Shown here: piece by piece, positions 55,714-64,000 of the stretch
Position numbering within the stretch: position 1 is the first letter of the stretch
Layout of the letters: each line of letters opens with the position of its first letter
Assembly: GCF_030555055.1 (NCBI RefSeq)
Contig: NZ_JAMOAO010000001.1
Coordinates: forward strand, 2,852,001 to 2,916,000
DNA: 64,000 bases
Reading direction: 5' to 3'
Source: Nocardiopsis sp. YSL2
GTDB taxonomy: Bacteria > Actinomycetota > Actinomycetes > Streptosporangiales > Streptosporangiaceae
Made by a program: the position numbers and the translations under genes
Notes under the pieces: generated by a model
What the model saw: only the letters and a program-made list of their open reading frames with translations
The model's database searches: none
What the model was told of the DNA's origin: nothing

Positions 55714-58287
55714 ATGACCCTTGACGTCGAGGCCGTGCCCGCATCCGTCCGGCCCGAGACGGCCACCGACGGCGCGCCCCCCGCCGCCATCGACCGGATC
55801 GAGCACGTCGTAACCGAGGCCTGCGCGCGGCTGTCGGGTGTTTCGGCGGACAAGGTCCTCACGGAGGCCCGACGCGGCTTCTTCCCCGGCATCTCCGACG
55901 CCGAGGTCGAACTCGCGCTGGTCATGGCGGCCCGCAGCTTCGTGGAGGTCGACCCCGACTACTCCCACGTGGCCGCGCGCCTGCTGCTGGACAAGCTCCG
56001 CCGCGAGGCCCTCACGTTCATCAGCGGATCCCCCGACGCCGCGGGCCAGTCCGAGATGGCCGACCGCTACCCGGCCTACCTGGCCGCCTACGTCGGCCGC
56101 GGCATCGACCTCGGGCAGCTCGACCCCGCGCTGGCCCGGTTCGACCTGGACCGCCTGGGCAAGGCGCTGCGCCCCGAGCGCGACGAGCAGTTCACCTTCC
56201 TGGGCATCCAGACCCTCTACGACCGCTACTTCCTGCACAGCGACGAGGTCCGCTACGAGCTGCCGCAGGCGTTCTTCATGCGCGTGGCGATGGGCCTGGC
56301 GCTCAACGAGGACGACCGCGAGGCGCGCGCGATCGAGTTCTACGAGCTGCTCTCCTCGTTCGACTTCATGGCCTCCACGCCCACCCTGTTCAACGCGGGC
56401 ACGGTCCGCGCCCAGCTGTCGTCGTGCTTCCTCACCACCGTCGGCGACGACCTGCAGGACATCTTCCACGGCATCAGCAACAACGCGATGCTGTCCAAGT
56501 ACTCGGGCGGCCTCGGCAACGACTGGACCCCGGTCCGCGGCCTCGGATCGCACATCCGGGGGACCAACGGCAAGAGCCAGGGCGTCGTCCCGTTCCTGAA
56601 GATCGCCAACGACACCGCCGTCGCGGTCAATCAGGGGGGAAAGCGGAAGGGCGCGGTCTGCGCCTACCTGGAGACCTGGCACATCGACATCGAGGAGTTC
56701 CTCGACCTCCGCAAGAACACCGGTGACGAGCGCCGCCGCACCCACGACATGAACACCGCGAACTGGGTCCCCGACCTGTTCATGCAGCGGGTCGAGGAGG
56801 GCGGCGACTGGACCCTGTTCTCGCCGAACGAGGTGCCCGACCTGCACGACAAGTACGGCACGGACTTCGCCGAGGCCTACACCCGCTACGAGGCCGAGGC
56901 CGCGGCGGGCCGGATCAAGGTGTCCAAGACCCTGCCGGCCGTCGAGCTGTGGCGCCGCATGCTCACCATGCTGTTCGAGACCGGCCACCCGTGGATCACC
57001 TTCAAGGACCCCTCCAACCTGCGCTCGCCCCAGCAGCACACGGGCGTGGTCCACTCCTCCAACCTGTGCACCGAGATCACGCTGAACACCAGCGCCGACG
57101 AGGTCGCCGTCTGCAACCTGGGATCGGTCAACCTCGCCCAGCACGTGGGACCGCAGGGCCTGGACGCCGAGCGGCTGCGCCGGACCGTGCGCACCGCCGT
57201 GCGCATGCTCGACAACGTCATCGACGTGAACTTCTACACGATCCCCGAGGCGCGCCGAGCGAACATGCGCCACCGCCCCGTGGGCCTGGGCCTGATGGGC
57301 TTCCAGGACGCGCTGTTCAAGCTGCGCACCCCCTACGCCTCGGACGGCGCCGTCACGTTCGCCGACGAGAGCATGGAGCTGATCAGCTACTACGCGATCG
57401 AGGCCTCCGCGGAGCTGGCCGCCGAGCGCGGCTCCTACGAGTCCTTCGACGGCTCGCTGTGGAGCCAGGGCATCCTGCCGATCGACTCCCTGCGGCTGCT
57501 GGCCGAGGCCCGCGGCGGCGTGCTGGACATGGACCGCGGCGAGACCCTGGACTGGGACTCGCTGCGCGAGCGCGTCCGCTCGACCGGCATGCGCAACTCC
57601 AACGTGATGGCCATCGCGCCCACCGCGACCATCGCCAACATCACCGGCGTCGGCCAGTCGATCGAGCCCGTCTACCGGAACCTGTTCGTGAAGTCGAACA
57701 TGTCCGGCGACTTCACGGTCGTCAACCCCTACCTGGTCCGCGACCTCAAGGAGCGCGGACTCTGGGACGACCAGATGGTCTCCGACCTGAAGATGCACGA
57801 CGGCAGCCTGGGCGCCATCGACCGCGTCCCCGCCGACCTCAAGGCGCTCTACGCGACCGCGTTCGAGGTCGACCCCGAGTGGCTGGTGGACGCGGGCTCG
57901 CGCCGCCAGAAGTGGATCGACCAGGCCCAGTCGCTGAACCTGTACATGGCGGCGCCGAGCGGCCGCAAGCTGGACGCCCTGTATCGGCGCGCCTGGAAGT
58001 CCGGGCTCAAGACCACGTACTACCTGCGCTCGCAGAGCGCCACGCACGTGGAGAAGAGCACGCTCAAGGGCACAGACGGCCGCCTCAACGCCGTCTCCTC
58101 CGGCCCGGCCCCGGCCCCGGCTCCGTCGCCCGCGCCGTCCCCGAGCCCGTCGCCGTCGCCCGCCCCGAGCCCGGCTCCGGCCCCCGCCCCGAACGCCGCA
58201 CCCGCCGACGCCGGTGAGGACGAGTTCGACATCGTGGACGGCCAGGCCTGCTCCATCGACGACCCCGAGTGCGAGGCCTGCCAGTAG
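55714..58287 (+). CDS. nrdA: Class I ribonucleotide reductase, large subunit
   Basis: An 857-residue NrdA that reduces ribonucleotide diphosphates or triphosphates using a thiyl radical passed from NrdB. LSSCFLT gives the first active-site Cys, SNLCTEITL the Asn-Cys-Glu set, and CNLGSVNL the paired Cys; the redox tail ends ECEACQ. The N-terminus begins with helices equivalent to the second half of the ATP-cone and lacks the KRDG-type beta hairpin, so allosteric ATP/dATP control may be weak. A Pro/Ala/Ser-rich linker of about 40 residues lies before the redox tail. It follows the B12 riboswitch and precedes nrdB by about 110 bp. Confidence 0.93.
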   Translation: MTLDVEAVPASVRPETATDGAPPAAIDRIEHVVTEACARLSGVSADKVLTEARRGFFPGISDAEVELALVMAARSFVEVDPDYSHVAARLLLDKLRREALTFISGSPDAAGQSEMADRYPAYLAAYVGRGIDLGQLDPALARFDLDRLGKALRPERDEQFTFLGIQTLYDRYFLHSDEVRYELPQAFFMRVAMGLALNEDDREARAIEFYELLSSFDFMASTPTLFNAGTVRAQLSSCFLTTVGDDLQDIFHGISNNAMLSKYSGGLGNDWTPVRGLGSHIRGTNGKSQGVVPFLKIANDTAVAVNQGGKRKGAVCAYLETWHIDIEEFLDLRKNTGDERRRTHDMNTANWVPDLFMQRVEEGGDWTLFSPNEVPDLHDKYGTDFAEAYTRYEAEAAAGRIKVSKTLPAVELWRRMLTMLFETGHPWITFKDPSNLRSPQQHTGVVHSSNLCTEITLNTSADEVAVCNLGSVNLAQHVGPQGLDAERLRRTVRTAVRMLDNVIDVNFYTIPEARRANMRHRPVGLGLMGFQDALFKLRTPYASDGAVTFADESMELISYYAIEASAELAAERGSYESFDGSLWSQGILPIDSLRLLAEARGGVLDMDRGETLDWDSLRERVRSTGMRNSNVMAIAPTATIANITGVGQSIEPVYRNLFVKSNMSGDFTVVNPYLVRDLKERGLWDDQMVSDLKMHDGSLGAIDRVPADLKALYATAFEVDPEWLVDAGSRRQKWIDQAQSLNLYMAAPSGRKLDALYRRAWKSGLKTTYYLRSQSATHVEKSTLKGTDGRLNAVSSGPAPAPAPSPAPSPSPSPSPAPSPAPAPAPNAAPADAGEDEFDIVDGQACSIDDPECEACQ

Positions 58288-58397
58288 TAGAAGGCAGCCC
58301 CCCGGGGCGGCGGCTCGCGAGCCGCCGCCCCGGCGAACCACTCTCCCCAGACACGACAGTTCCGGCCACGACGGCCGGAGAACGGAAGTACCCGAGG

Positions 58398-59480
58398 ATG
58401 ACCACCGTCTCCGAGAACAGCGCCGCCGCCACCAGCGGCCTCGGCGAGATCCAGCGCGACGCCGAGCGCGTCAACGTCGACGACAAGGCGATGATCAACG
58501 CCCGCGCCGACGTCAACCAGCTGCTGCCGCTCAAGTACACCTGGGCGTGGGACAAGTACCTCGCGGGCTGCAACAACCACTGGATGCCCACCGAGGTCGC
58601 CATGCAGGCCGACATCGCCCTGTGGAAGTCCAAGGACGGTCTGACCGAGGACGAGCGCCTGATGCTCAAGCGCAACCTCGGGTTCTTCGCCACCGCGGAG
58701 TCGCTGGTGGCCAACAACATCGTCCTGGCCGTCTACCGCCAGCTGACCAACCCCGAGTGCCGCCAGTACCTGCTGCGTCAGGCCTTCGAGGAGGCGGTGC
58801 ACACCCACACCTTCCAGTACATCTGCGAGAGCCTCGGCCTGGACGAGGGCGAGCTCTTCAACATGTACCGCGAGGTCCCCTCGATCACGGCCAAGGACGC
58901 CTGGGCGCTCAAGTACACCCAGAACCTGGAGGACCCGGAGTTCCGCACCGGTACGCCCGAGGCCGACCAGGCGTTCCTGCGCGACCTGGTGGCGTTCTAC
59001 GTCATCTTCGAGGGCATGTGGTTCTACACGGGCTTCGCGCAGATCCTGTCGCTGGGCCGCCGCAACAAGATGGTCGGCATCGCCGAGCAGTACCAGTACA
59101 TCCTGCGCGACGAGTCGATCCACCTGAACTTCGGCATCGACGTGATCAACCAGATCAAGATCGAGAACCCGCACCTGTGGAGCACCGAGTTCCAGGCCGA
59201 GGTCCGCACCATGCTGACCGAGGCCTGTGAGCTGGAGGTGGCCTACGGCCGCGAGACCATGCCGCGCGGCGTGCTGGGGCTCAACGCCGAGCTGTGCGAG
59301 AAGTACATGCACTTCATCACCGACCGGCGCGCGGAGCAGATCGGCCTGGCGCCGATCTTCGGGGAGAGCGAGAACCCCTTCCCGTGGATGAGCGAGATGA
59401 TGGACCTGCAGAAGGAGAAGAACTTCTTCGAGACCCGGGTCATCGAGTACCAGACCGGCGGCGGCCTGGACTGGGACTGA
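58398..59480 (+). CDS. nrdB: Class I ribonucleotide reductase small subunit, class Ic-like (Phe at radical site)
   Basis: A 360-residue R2 protein. Predicted metal ligands are Glu101, Glu132, His135, Glu205, Glu239 and His242. The distances between them (31, 3, 70, 34, 3) are exactly those of the Chlamydia trachomatis class Ic R2. The position of the tyrosyl radical, four after His135, is Phe139 ([11 protein letters not shown]), and the first ligand is Glu instead of Asp. This predicts a Mn/Fe cofactor without a tyrosyl radical. The C-terminus QTGGGLDWD should dock to NrdA. No nrdS-type gene follows. Confidence 0.9.
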   Translation: MTTVSENSAAATSGLGEIQRDAERVNVDDKAMINARADVNQLLPLKYTWAWDKYLAGCNNHWMPTEVAMQADIALWKSKDGLTEDERLMLKRNLGFFATAESLVANNIVLAVYRQLTNPECRQYLLRQAFEEAVHTHTFQYICESLGLDEGELFNMYREVPSITAKDAWALKYTQNLEDPEFRTGTPEADQAFLRDLVAFYVIFEGMWFYTGFAQILSLGRRNKMVGIAEQYQYILRDESIHLNFGIDVINQIKIENPHLWSTEFQAEVRTMLTEACELEVAYGRETMPRGVLGLNAELCEKYMHFITDRRAEQIGLAPIFGESENPFPWMSEMMDLQKEKNFFETRVIEYQTGGGLDWD

Positions 59481-61210
59481 CCTGCGAGGACACGGCCCCC
59501 TGGACCCTTCGGCGGAGGGTACGGGGGGGCCGTTTTGGGAGAGATTTGGGAGACGACCCCGGAAATCTCCCTGGCGCCCTGCCTCCGGTAGGGCGCCAGC
59601 AGCTCGTCGAGCAGGGCCACTGGCGAGTGCGGGTGCATCGCCGCGCGGGCCTTCAGGGACGCCTCCCAGTTGCGCGTCAGCATGTCCAGGAGCGCCGCCG
59701 TCATGGCCGGGGTCACCTGGCTGTACACGGCGCCGATGCCGCCCATCTCATGTCCGAGCCGCTGGTGCTGGAGGACCTCGGGCACGCCGCCCTCGATCAT
59801 CGCCCGCTTGTGGGAGTGCCGGGCCAGCCCGTGCGGTGTGATCCCCGGCGCGATCGGATCCCAGGTGATCTCTGAGCGCTTGCGCGGAGACCGGCCGCGC
59901 ACCGGCATCCCCGGCCAGGGTTCGGCGAGCAGCGGCACCGGACGCTCCTCCTGGACCTCGCCCTGGCCGTTCTTGGCGCCCGGATACAGGCCCGTGGACG
60001 CCGCGCCGATGAGCCACGGTTTGTAGGACCCGCGTCGGTGATGGGGCGCTCCGTCCCGCCCGGTGAAGACGTGCACGCCGCCGCGGTGGGCCGGCTCCTG
60101 GCCGCCGCGGAGGAAGTCGCCGTCGAACCGCTCTGCCAGGTCGGAGTCGATGCCCAGCTCCGTGAGCGACCGATCCTTCGGGTGAGCGAGGAGCGCCTTC
60201 TCCATCTCCTCCGACCAGGCGCTGCGCCGCTTGAGCGCCGCCACCAGGAACCGGTGGACGGTGCGCGGCCGGTGGCAGGCGCACGTCTTCGTCGGCTTGT
60301 TTGGGAGGGCTTTCATCTGGTGCCGGAGCAGCTCGCACACGAACTTCGGGATGGCGATGTCGCGGAAGGAGTCGTCCTTGGGCGCCTGCCGGTACCAGTC
60401 GCCGCCGTGCTCGTAGAGCTGCCACTCCACGCGAATCAGGCCCTCGTCCGGACGGCAGTACTCCCGTTCGAGGCCGACCATCTCGCCGAACCGGAGGCCT
60501 GCGTTGTACATCGTGATGCCGGCGATGAACTCCTCGTCCCGACCACTCAGCAGCGCCATCCGTTCGGACAGCAGCAGCGCGCCGAGCGCGTCGGTGGTCA
60601 CCCGCTCCCGTCCACGGGTGCCTTTCGTCCGTCCGGTGCCCGAGCGGCGGCCGCGGTTGGACTTGACCTCGGCGGGGTTGGAGGTGAGGTGTCCCGCCTC
60701 GATCGCGTCGGAGCACAAGGTGTAGAGCGTGGAGCAGTATCCGCGGATGGTCGACTCGGCGTACCCGGCGGCCCGCTTGACCCGCTTGAACTCGGTGATC
60801 TGCTCCGAGGTGATGTCGGCGAGCAGCATGTCCGCCCACATCGGACCGTCGGGGCCGTGCGGTTCATGGGGGAGGAGGTGGTTCTCCAGGTGGTTGCGCA
60901 GGCCGCTTCGGTGGGAGATGCCGACGTCTTGGAGCGGGTACCAGGTGTTCGACCACTGGCCGAAGGTGATGCCGTCTTGCTGGCGGAAGCGCCGGGCGGC
61001 TTCGACTACGGAGGGGGCGGACTCGGCGTCCAAGCCCATTCGGATCTTGGCTTCCTTCTCTGTGCCCCACTTCTCGGCGTCGCGTTTGCGAGTCCATCGG
61101 TTGCCCTGGTCATCGCGGGACGCGGTGGCGTAGGTGCCGTCGGCTGTCTGGTAGCGGACGCGGTAGTAGTCGCCGTCCTTCTTGGACGAGCGCTTCTCCA
61201 CGAAGGCCAT
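59243..61210 (-). CDS. int: Tyrosine site-specific integrase of an integrative element
   Basis: A 655-residue frame, of which residues 1-about 560 look like a real integrase. There is an arm-binding N-terminal region, a SAM-like segment (about 70-190), and a catalytic domain with Arg in [35 protein letters not shown] and the nucleophile Tyr in AVYSQVTP. The HxxR box has one extra residue (HGLAR). After SQISPK the frame enters the nrdB terminator and then nrdB antisense, ending only at 59243, so the last 100 residues are host sequence joined by integration. The start follows AGGAGAGG. Confidence 0.85.
   Translation of the reverse strand: MAFVEKRSSKKDGDYYRVRYQTADGTYATASRDDQGNRWTRKRDAEKWGTEKEAKIRMGLDAESAPSVVEAARRFRQQDGITFGQWSNTWYPLQDVGISHRSGLRNHLENHLLPHEPHGPDGPMWADMLLADITSEQITEFKRVKRAAGYAESTIRGYCSTLYTLCSDAIEAGHLTSNPAEVKSNRGRRSGTGRTKGTRGRERVTTDALGALLLSERMALLSGRDEEFIAGITMYNAGLRFGEMVGLEREYCRPDEGLIRVEWQLYEHGGDWYRQAPKDDSFRDIAIPKFVCELLRHQMKALPNKPTKTCACHRPRTVHRFLVAALKRRSAWSEEMEKALLAHPKDRSLTELGIDSDLAERFDGDFLRGGQEPAHRGGVHVFTGRDGAPHHRRGSYKPWLIGAASTGLYPGAKNGQGEVQEERPVPLLAEPWPGMPVRGRSPRKRSEITWDPIAPGITPHGLARHSHKRAMIEGGVPEVLQHQRLGHEMGGIGAVYSQVTPAMTAALLDMLTRNWEASLKARAAMHPHSPVALLDELLAPYRRQGAREISGVVSQISPKTAPPYPPPKGPGGRVLAGQSQSRPPPVWYSMTRVSKKFFSFCRSIISLIHGKGFSLSPKIGARPICSARRSVMKCMYFSHSSALSPSTPRGMVSRP
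59492..59536 (+). terminator. Terminator of nrdAB
   Basis: ACGGCCCCC (59492-59500) pairs with GGGGGCCGT (59525-59533), with inner arms ACCC/GGGT, followed by TTTT. It is 12 bp after the nrdB stop and also forms part of the integrase reading frame on the other strand. Confidence 0.8.
59534..59553. other. Probable attL region: tandem TTTGGGAGA repeats at the element-host junction
   Basis: TTTGGGAGA occurs at 59534-59542 and again at 59545-59553, between the nrdB terminator and the integrase body. It encodes the SQISPK end of the integrase on the minus strand. It is the likely junction or integrase-binding site. The matching attR would lie beyond the window, so the site is not proven. Confidence 0.4.
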
Positions 61211-61237
61211 GGGCCTCTCCTGTTGGGGGTAGTAGAG

Positions 61238-61261
61238 CGCCCCCTCCGGTTGGAGGGGGCG
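61238..61261. terminator. Hairpin between integrase and upstream gene remnants
   Basis: CGCCCCCTCC (61238-61247) pairs with GGAGGGGGCG (61252-61261) around a 4-base loop. It would stop transcripts coming from the gene remnants before the integrase. Confidence 0.5.
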
Positions 61262-61297
61262 TATCTGGTCAGGGCCCGGAGTGCGGGCGGGCGGCGG

Positions 61298-61810
61298 TCA
61301 GTACTGGTGGGTCGGGTCGCGCAGCTCCTCTGGGACGAACTCCGTCGGCCAGGCCCCGAGCTGAAGGTCGACGGTGGACGGGACCGTCGTGTCCTGTACT
61401 GGAGCCGGGCACGTTCACGAGCGGCCCCCTGGCCCGCTGATGTGCGGATGAGGCTGGCGGCAGGTGGCTGGCTGTACGTGTGCCGAGGGTCGCGCAGTCC
61501 CTCGGGGACGGACTCATCGCACACGCGCACGTGGCGCAGGTGCCCCAGATAGGCCCAGGGGTCTCTCCGGACGAGGGTGATCGGCACCCAGACGCCGAAG
61601 TTGTTGATCCAGTGCCTCACCACCACGTCGGGGGACTGGTGGATCACCTCCTCCACTACCTCGACGGCCGGGCAACCGACTTGGAGGGTCGATGCAGATG
61701 GCGTCGAATCGCTCGCTCAGGGCTACTCGTGCGGACAGGGACAGTGACGCTGGGCGGACGTAGACGGTGGGCGGGACCGCCGTGTCCTTTGGGGAGGACG
61801 CACTACTCAT
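61298..61810 (-). pseudogene. Remnants of two related short element genes
   Basis: The first begins with ATG at 61810 (MSSASSPKDTAVPPTVYVRP), reads to RFDAICIDPP, then continues in another frame with LQVGCPAVEVVEEVIHQSPD, HWINNFGVWVPITLVRRDPW and ends near SVPEGLRDPRHTY. The second, downstream to the stop at 61298, reads DTTVPSTVDLQLGAWP and FVPEELRDPTHQY but has no start codon in frame. The shared LRDPxHxY ending and DT(A/T)VPxTV start show they are paralogues. Function unknown. Confidence 0.5.
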
Positions 61811-61946
61811 TGCGACCTTTCGTCCGAACCAATTTGGCCGGGGAAGGTCGCATCATTGTATGTGGCACAGATCACATTGGACAGGCGTTCGGAAGGGCGA
61901 AAAGTAAAATCCGGGCAATTGACCTGCGCAAACGGCAGTCATCCGA

Positions 61947-62490
61947 TCACCCTCCGAAACGCATGCGCATGATGTGATCCCTCATCTCGGACACCACCTT
62001 CTCGCGTGGCACGCCGTCGGGACCGGCATGGACGTCTGCTTCCCCAGTCGCCAGCGTCTGCGCCTGTGGGGGGGGACGAAGACGATCTTGAGGGTGTAGT
62101 AGAGCTTCCCGGCTGGGCGCGCCACTCCGCGCCACTCCAGGGTCTCGTTGGGAGGCATGGGGTTGGCCGTCCAGGCGGCCGAGGGGGGCGGGCTGCATCG
62201 CGGGGCGACGTCGGCGTCCGGGGGGGGGGGCGGTGTGGTGTCCGGCTCTCTGGCGAGGGGGCGTGGCGGCGTGCCGGCGAGGGCGTCCTTCACACTGCCG
62301 GTTCCCACTCCAGGGCGTGCTCGATCCCTCTTGGGTCTTGCGCCTCGGGCGCCCCTTGCCTTATTCGCAGGTCGTAGTAGGTCTGAGTCGAAATCTGGGC
62401 ACGTTGGATCACCTCTTCCACGTGTAGGTCTAGCTCGTCGCGGCGCCGGTCCATGGCGTCGACGAGGTAGCTGAAGTCGGGTGAAGGCAT
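61947..62490 (-). pseudogene. Element repressor-like HTH gene broken by frameshifts
   Basis: The ATG at 62490 starts an HTH protein (LVDAMDRRRDELDLHVEEVIQRAQISTQTYYDLR, RGIEHALEWEP) of the type that represses actinomycete ICEs. The frame stops early at 62290. A single added base would continue it as GSVKDALAGTPPRPLAREP. A second shift at a run of eight G (62068-62075) separates LYYTLKIVFVPP from QAQTLATGEADVHAGPDGVPREKV and the end RMRFGG at 61947. A run of eleven G lies at 62220-62230. Restored, it would be one protein of about 180 residues. Confidence 0.55.
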
Positions 62491-62644
62491 GGCTACAGGA
62501 TAGCCGACTAGATTCTAGATCGCGTCTATATCTGGCCTAGTTAGGTCAAGCTTACCTCAAATTATGGTCGTCTCATAGAATCTATCTTGAAGTTACTCGT
62601 CGGTACAGCTGACCTAGACTCAAGCTAGGCCTCAATATTGAGCT
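62491..62644. promoter_or_regulatory. Divergent AT-rich control region of the element
   Basis: The region between the repressor remnant (minus) and the HTH gene (plus) is AT-rich and palindromic. CTCAATATTGAG is perfect at 62631-62642, and CCTAG/CTAGG arms occur at 62613-62617 and 62625-62629. These are likely operators of the lysogeny-type switch of the element. Confidence 0.45.
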
Positions 62645-62833
62645 ATGACAGACCTCAAGCTCCAACAGAGCATCACTGGAGCGCCACCGCAAGTTGGCCG
62701 GGTTCAGCGTCCCCGCGCTGGCGCGGGAGATGGGTGTCACGCCACTGCACATGTACGGCTGGAGTGGGGCGACCGACGCCCCAGTCCGGCGCTCTACAAG
62801 CGCCTCAAGGACACCTTGGGCTGTCACCGATGA
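62645..62833 (+). pseudogene. Small Cro-like HTH protein with two frameshifts
   Basis: The start MTDLKLQQSI and the end RRPSPALYKRLKDTLGCHR are in one frame, but the DNA between them reads well only in another frame: LERHRKLAGFSVPALAREMGVTPLHMYGWSG. One shift lies near 62680 and the second at GGGG near 62765, where a fifth G would restore DRRPSP. The restored product would be about 62 residues with a clear helix-turn-helix. Confidence 0.5.
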
Positions 62834-62888
62834 GGGCCTGCTGGCCGAGACCTACCAGTCCGACGAGGGACATACCGGAGGCCAGCCG

Positions 62889-63203
62889 ATGAGCCTTCCC
62901 GCGGTGTACACCCCAGCGCAGGCCGCCGAGATCCTCCAGTGCCGGGAGTCCTGGCTCAAGGACAAGGCCAAGGCACGCGCTATCCCGTTCCACAAACTCT
63001 CTGGCGAGTACCGGTTCACCGACGAGGACCTCGCCGAGATCATCCGCATCACCGCTGAGCGGCCCGAGGCCGAGCCGTCGCCGCCCGCCCGCGCGACGGG
63101 GCCCCGCACGAAACGGCCCACCGCCGCCACCACACCGCCGACCGCTCCGGAAGCCACCCCGCTGCGGCCGCGACGGCGCCTCACCATCCCCGCCGCCGGG
63201 TGA
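62889..63203 (+). CDS. MerR/excisionase-type HTH protein with disordered tail
   Basis: A 104-residue protein. The ATG at 62889 follows GGAGG with a 7-base gap. YTPAQAAEILQCRESWLKDKAKARAIPFHKLSGEYRF is a helix-turn-helix of the excisionase/AlpA kind with the wing EYRFTDEDL. The second half is Pro/Ala/Thr-rich and basic. It probably acts in excision or gene control of the element. Confidence 0.7.
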   Translation: MSLPAVYTPAQAAEILQCRESWLKDKAKARAIPFHKLSGEYRFTDEDLAEIIRITAERPEAEPSPPARATGPRTKRPTAATTPPTAPEATPLRPRRRLTIPAAG

Positions 63204-63233
63204 CCGGCGGCCCGGCCCCACCAGGAGAGGGCC

Positions 63234-63443
63234 ATGGCCACACAGACCCACATCACCGTCGACAAGCCCGCCCGCCTGCTCGCGCCGCACGAGGTCGCCG
63301 AGCTCTTCCGAGTCGACGCCAAGACCGTCAGCCGCTGGGCGCGACGCGGACTCCTCGACTCGATCCGCACCCCAGCCGGTCACCGCAGGTTCTTCGCGGA
63401 CCAGGTCGAGGACTTGATCAACCGCCACAACACCGCCAAGTAG
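63234..63443 (+). CDS. BldC-like small MerR-type DNA-binding protein
   Basis: A 69-residue protein with LLAPHEVAELFRVDAKTVSRWARRGLLDSIRTPAGHRRF, the exact layout of BldC-family winged-helix proteins. AGGAGAGG precedes the ATG. BldC-like proteins encoded on mobile elements often act as regulators or excisionases; chromosomal BldC controls development. It is intact, unlike several neighbours. Confidence 0.8.
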   Translation: MATQTHITVDKPARLLAPHEVAELFRVDAKTVSRWARRGLLDSIRTPAGHRRFFADQVEDLINRHNTAK

Positions 63444-63455
63444 CGGCACAGCAAG

Positions 63456-63484
63456 GCCCCCGCCGGATGCGACCCGGCAGGGGC
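63456..63484 (+). terminator. Hairpin after the BldC-like gene
   Basis: GCCCCCGCCGG (63456-63466) pairs with CCGGCAGGGGC (63474-63484) with one mismatch. No T tract follows; it may attenuate rather than stop transcription. Confidence 0.5.
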
Positions 63485-63510
63485 GAGGCCCCAACCCAGG
63501 AGACAGGGCC

Positions 63511-63971
63511 ATGGACAACGTAGCCGACACCCGCGCGCCGAGACCGTGCGCGCCGCACACCAGCTCATCGTGCAGGCCGGAGCCGAGCTGGAGAAGCTCC
63601 TCACCCCGGCCCCCACGATCCCCGTACCGGCCGCCCCACAGGAGATGACCACCACGCAGCGGCAGGCGCGCACCCTGGCCGCCATCGCGAGCCTCGCGGC
63701 CTCCCACCCCGGACATGCCGCCCGTGAGCTGGACGATCTACGACCACGTCCCCGAACAGGCGATCGGCCAGGTCTCCAGCGAATCCGACGAGGGAAGCCA
63801 GCCGCGAGATCACCGCGTGGGCCACCGTGCTCGGTTCCGAGGTCACGCGGAAGCGCAACCGGAACGGACATGTGGACCCACGTGGAGACCACCGCGAAGT
63901 CCGGCGGCGTGGACATCCGCATCTGGGCGATGGTCGACCGGCGCCCCGAGGGGGCGAGCTCCGATGGCTGA
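63511..63971 (+). pseudogene. Element gene with multiple frameshifts
   Basis: The ATG at 63511 follows AGGAGAC. The coding signal reads MDNVADTRA, then shifts to ETVRAAHQLIVQAGAELEKLL and SLAASHP, then MPPVSWTIYDHVPEQAIGQV, then REITAWATVLGSEVTRKRNRNG, then HVETTAKSGGVDIRIWAMVDR to the stop at 63971. Each switch fits a single-base indel. The protein would be about 150 residues, a type often found in actinomycete ICEs. Function unknown. Confidence 0.5.
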
Positions 63972-64000
63972 GCGCATCCGCATCCAGTCTCGGCTGCGAC
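63964..64000 (+). CDS. Start of a further element gene (cut by window end)
   Basis: An ATG at 63964 overlaps the previous stop and reads MAERIRIQSRLR to the window edge. Too short to identify. Confidence 0.3.
   Translation, partial: MAERIRIQSRLR

Noticed and set aside
58085..58220. CRISPR-like or satellite repeat in the Pro/Ala/Ser coding stretch of nrdA
   Set aside because: The repetition is in-frame codon repetition for a Pro-rich linker; there are no spacers or conserved direct repeats.
55384..58341. 985-codon minus-strand frame opposite nrdA
   Set aside because: Shadow of nrdA; it would also cross the riboswitch.

Overview
The window is high-GC DNA from a filamentous actinomycete. Gene content (ESX/type VII secretion with EccC and EccD, ECF sigma factors, CGNR and TIGR03086-type proteins, BldC-like regulators) and codon usage fit the Streptosporangiales, most likely Nocardiopsis or a close relative. 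The species call is inference from gene content only.

Layout. (1) 1-12.5 kb is the edge of a secondary-metabolite cluster, probably for an oxidised and possibly halogenated aromatic polyketide. It holds the C-terminal part of a flavin-dependent halogenase, a bicovalent-flavin (berberine-bridge type) oxidase, an NmrA-like reductase, a TIGR03086 protein, an atypical response regulator, a tandem ABM monooxygenase, a SnoaL/NTF2-like protein, a CPA2 antiporter, a flavin reductase, HxlR and MarR regulators, an MFS exporter, an F420/FMN split-barrel protein and an SDR. No polyketide synthase is inside the window. Two near-identical 24-bp sites link the HxlR gene to the NmrA gene 6.5 kb away. (2) 12.8-23 kb holds tRNA-Ser(GCU), an ECF sigma factor, a Cys-rich protein paired with a MauE-like membrane protein, a lipoprotein, HisC, a P-loop kinase, a CGNR regulator divergent from an MBL-fold hydrolase, a GGDEF-like/wHTH regulator and MurA. 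(3) 23-32.8 kb is core metabolism: purC, purD, purA, fba, pyrE, cutA and small conserved genes. A DasR-like palindrome lies upstream of fba.

(4) 32.2-48.4 kb is a type VII secretion locus on two divergent arms. The minus arm runs eccC, a WXG-like small protein, a 946-aa polymorphic nuclease toxin, its YezG-type immunity protein and a DUF6177-like protein. The plus arm has two Esx-like proteins, a membrane-anchored protein with a TNT-like C-terminus, EccD, and an EspI-like protein that appears split into a P-loop-less ATPase remnant and a separate Pro-rich protein. EccB, EccE and MycP are not visible here. (5) 48.7-55 kb has a degenerate GGDEF protein divergent from a 960-aa polypeptide joining an ECF sigma factor, a zinc-finger anti-sigma segment, a membrane helix and an adhesin-like outer domain. 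A NYN-domain protein with a long disordered tail and a TPR-like protein follow.

(6) 55.3-59.5 kb carries an adenosylcobalamin riboswitch (with candidate NrdR boxes) in front of nrdA and nrdB. The NrdB residues match the chlamydial class Ic pattern (Phe at the radical site, Glu as first metal ligand) rather than the Tyr-radical pattern. (7) 59.5-64 kb is the left end of an integrative element (ICE or prophage). Its tyrosine integrase reads antisense into the nrdB terminator and nrdB. It is followed by a repressor region and MerR/BldC-like small genes in which many reading frames are broken by single-base indels, often at G runs. Host frames elsewhere in the window are intact, so either the element is decaying or this part of the assembly has indel errors.
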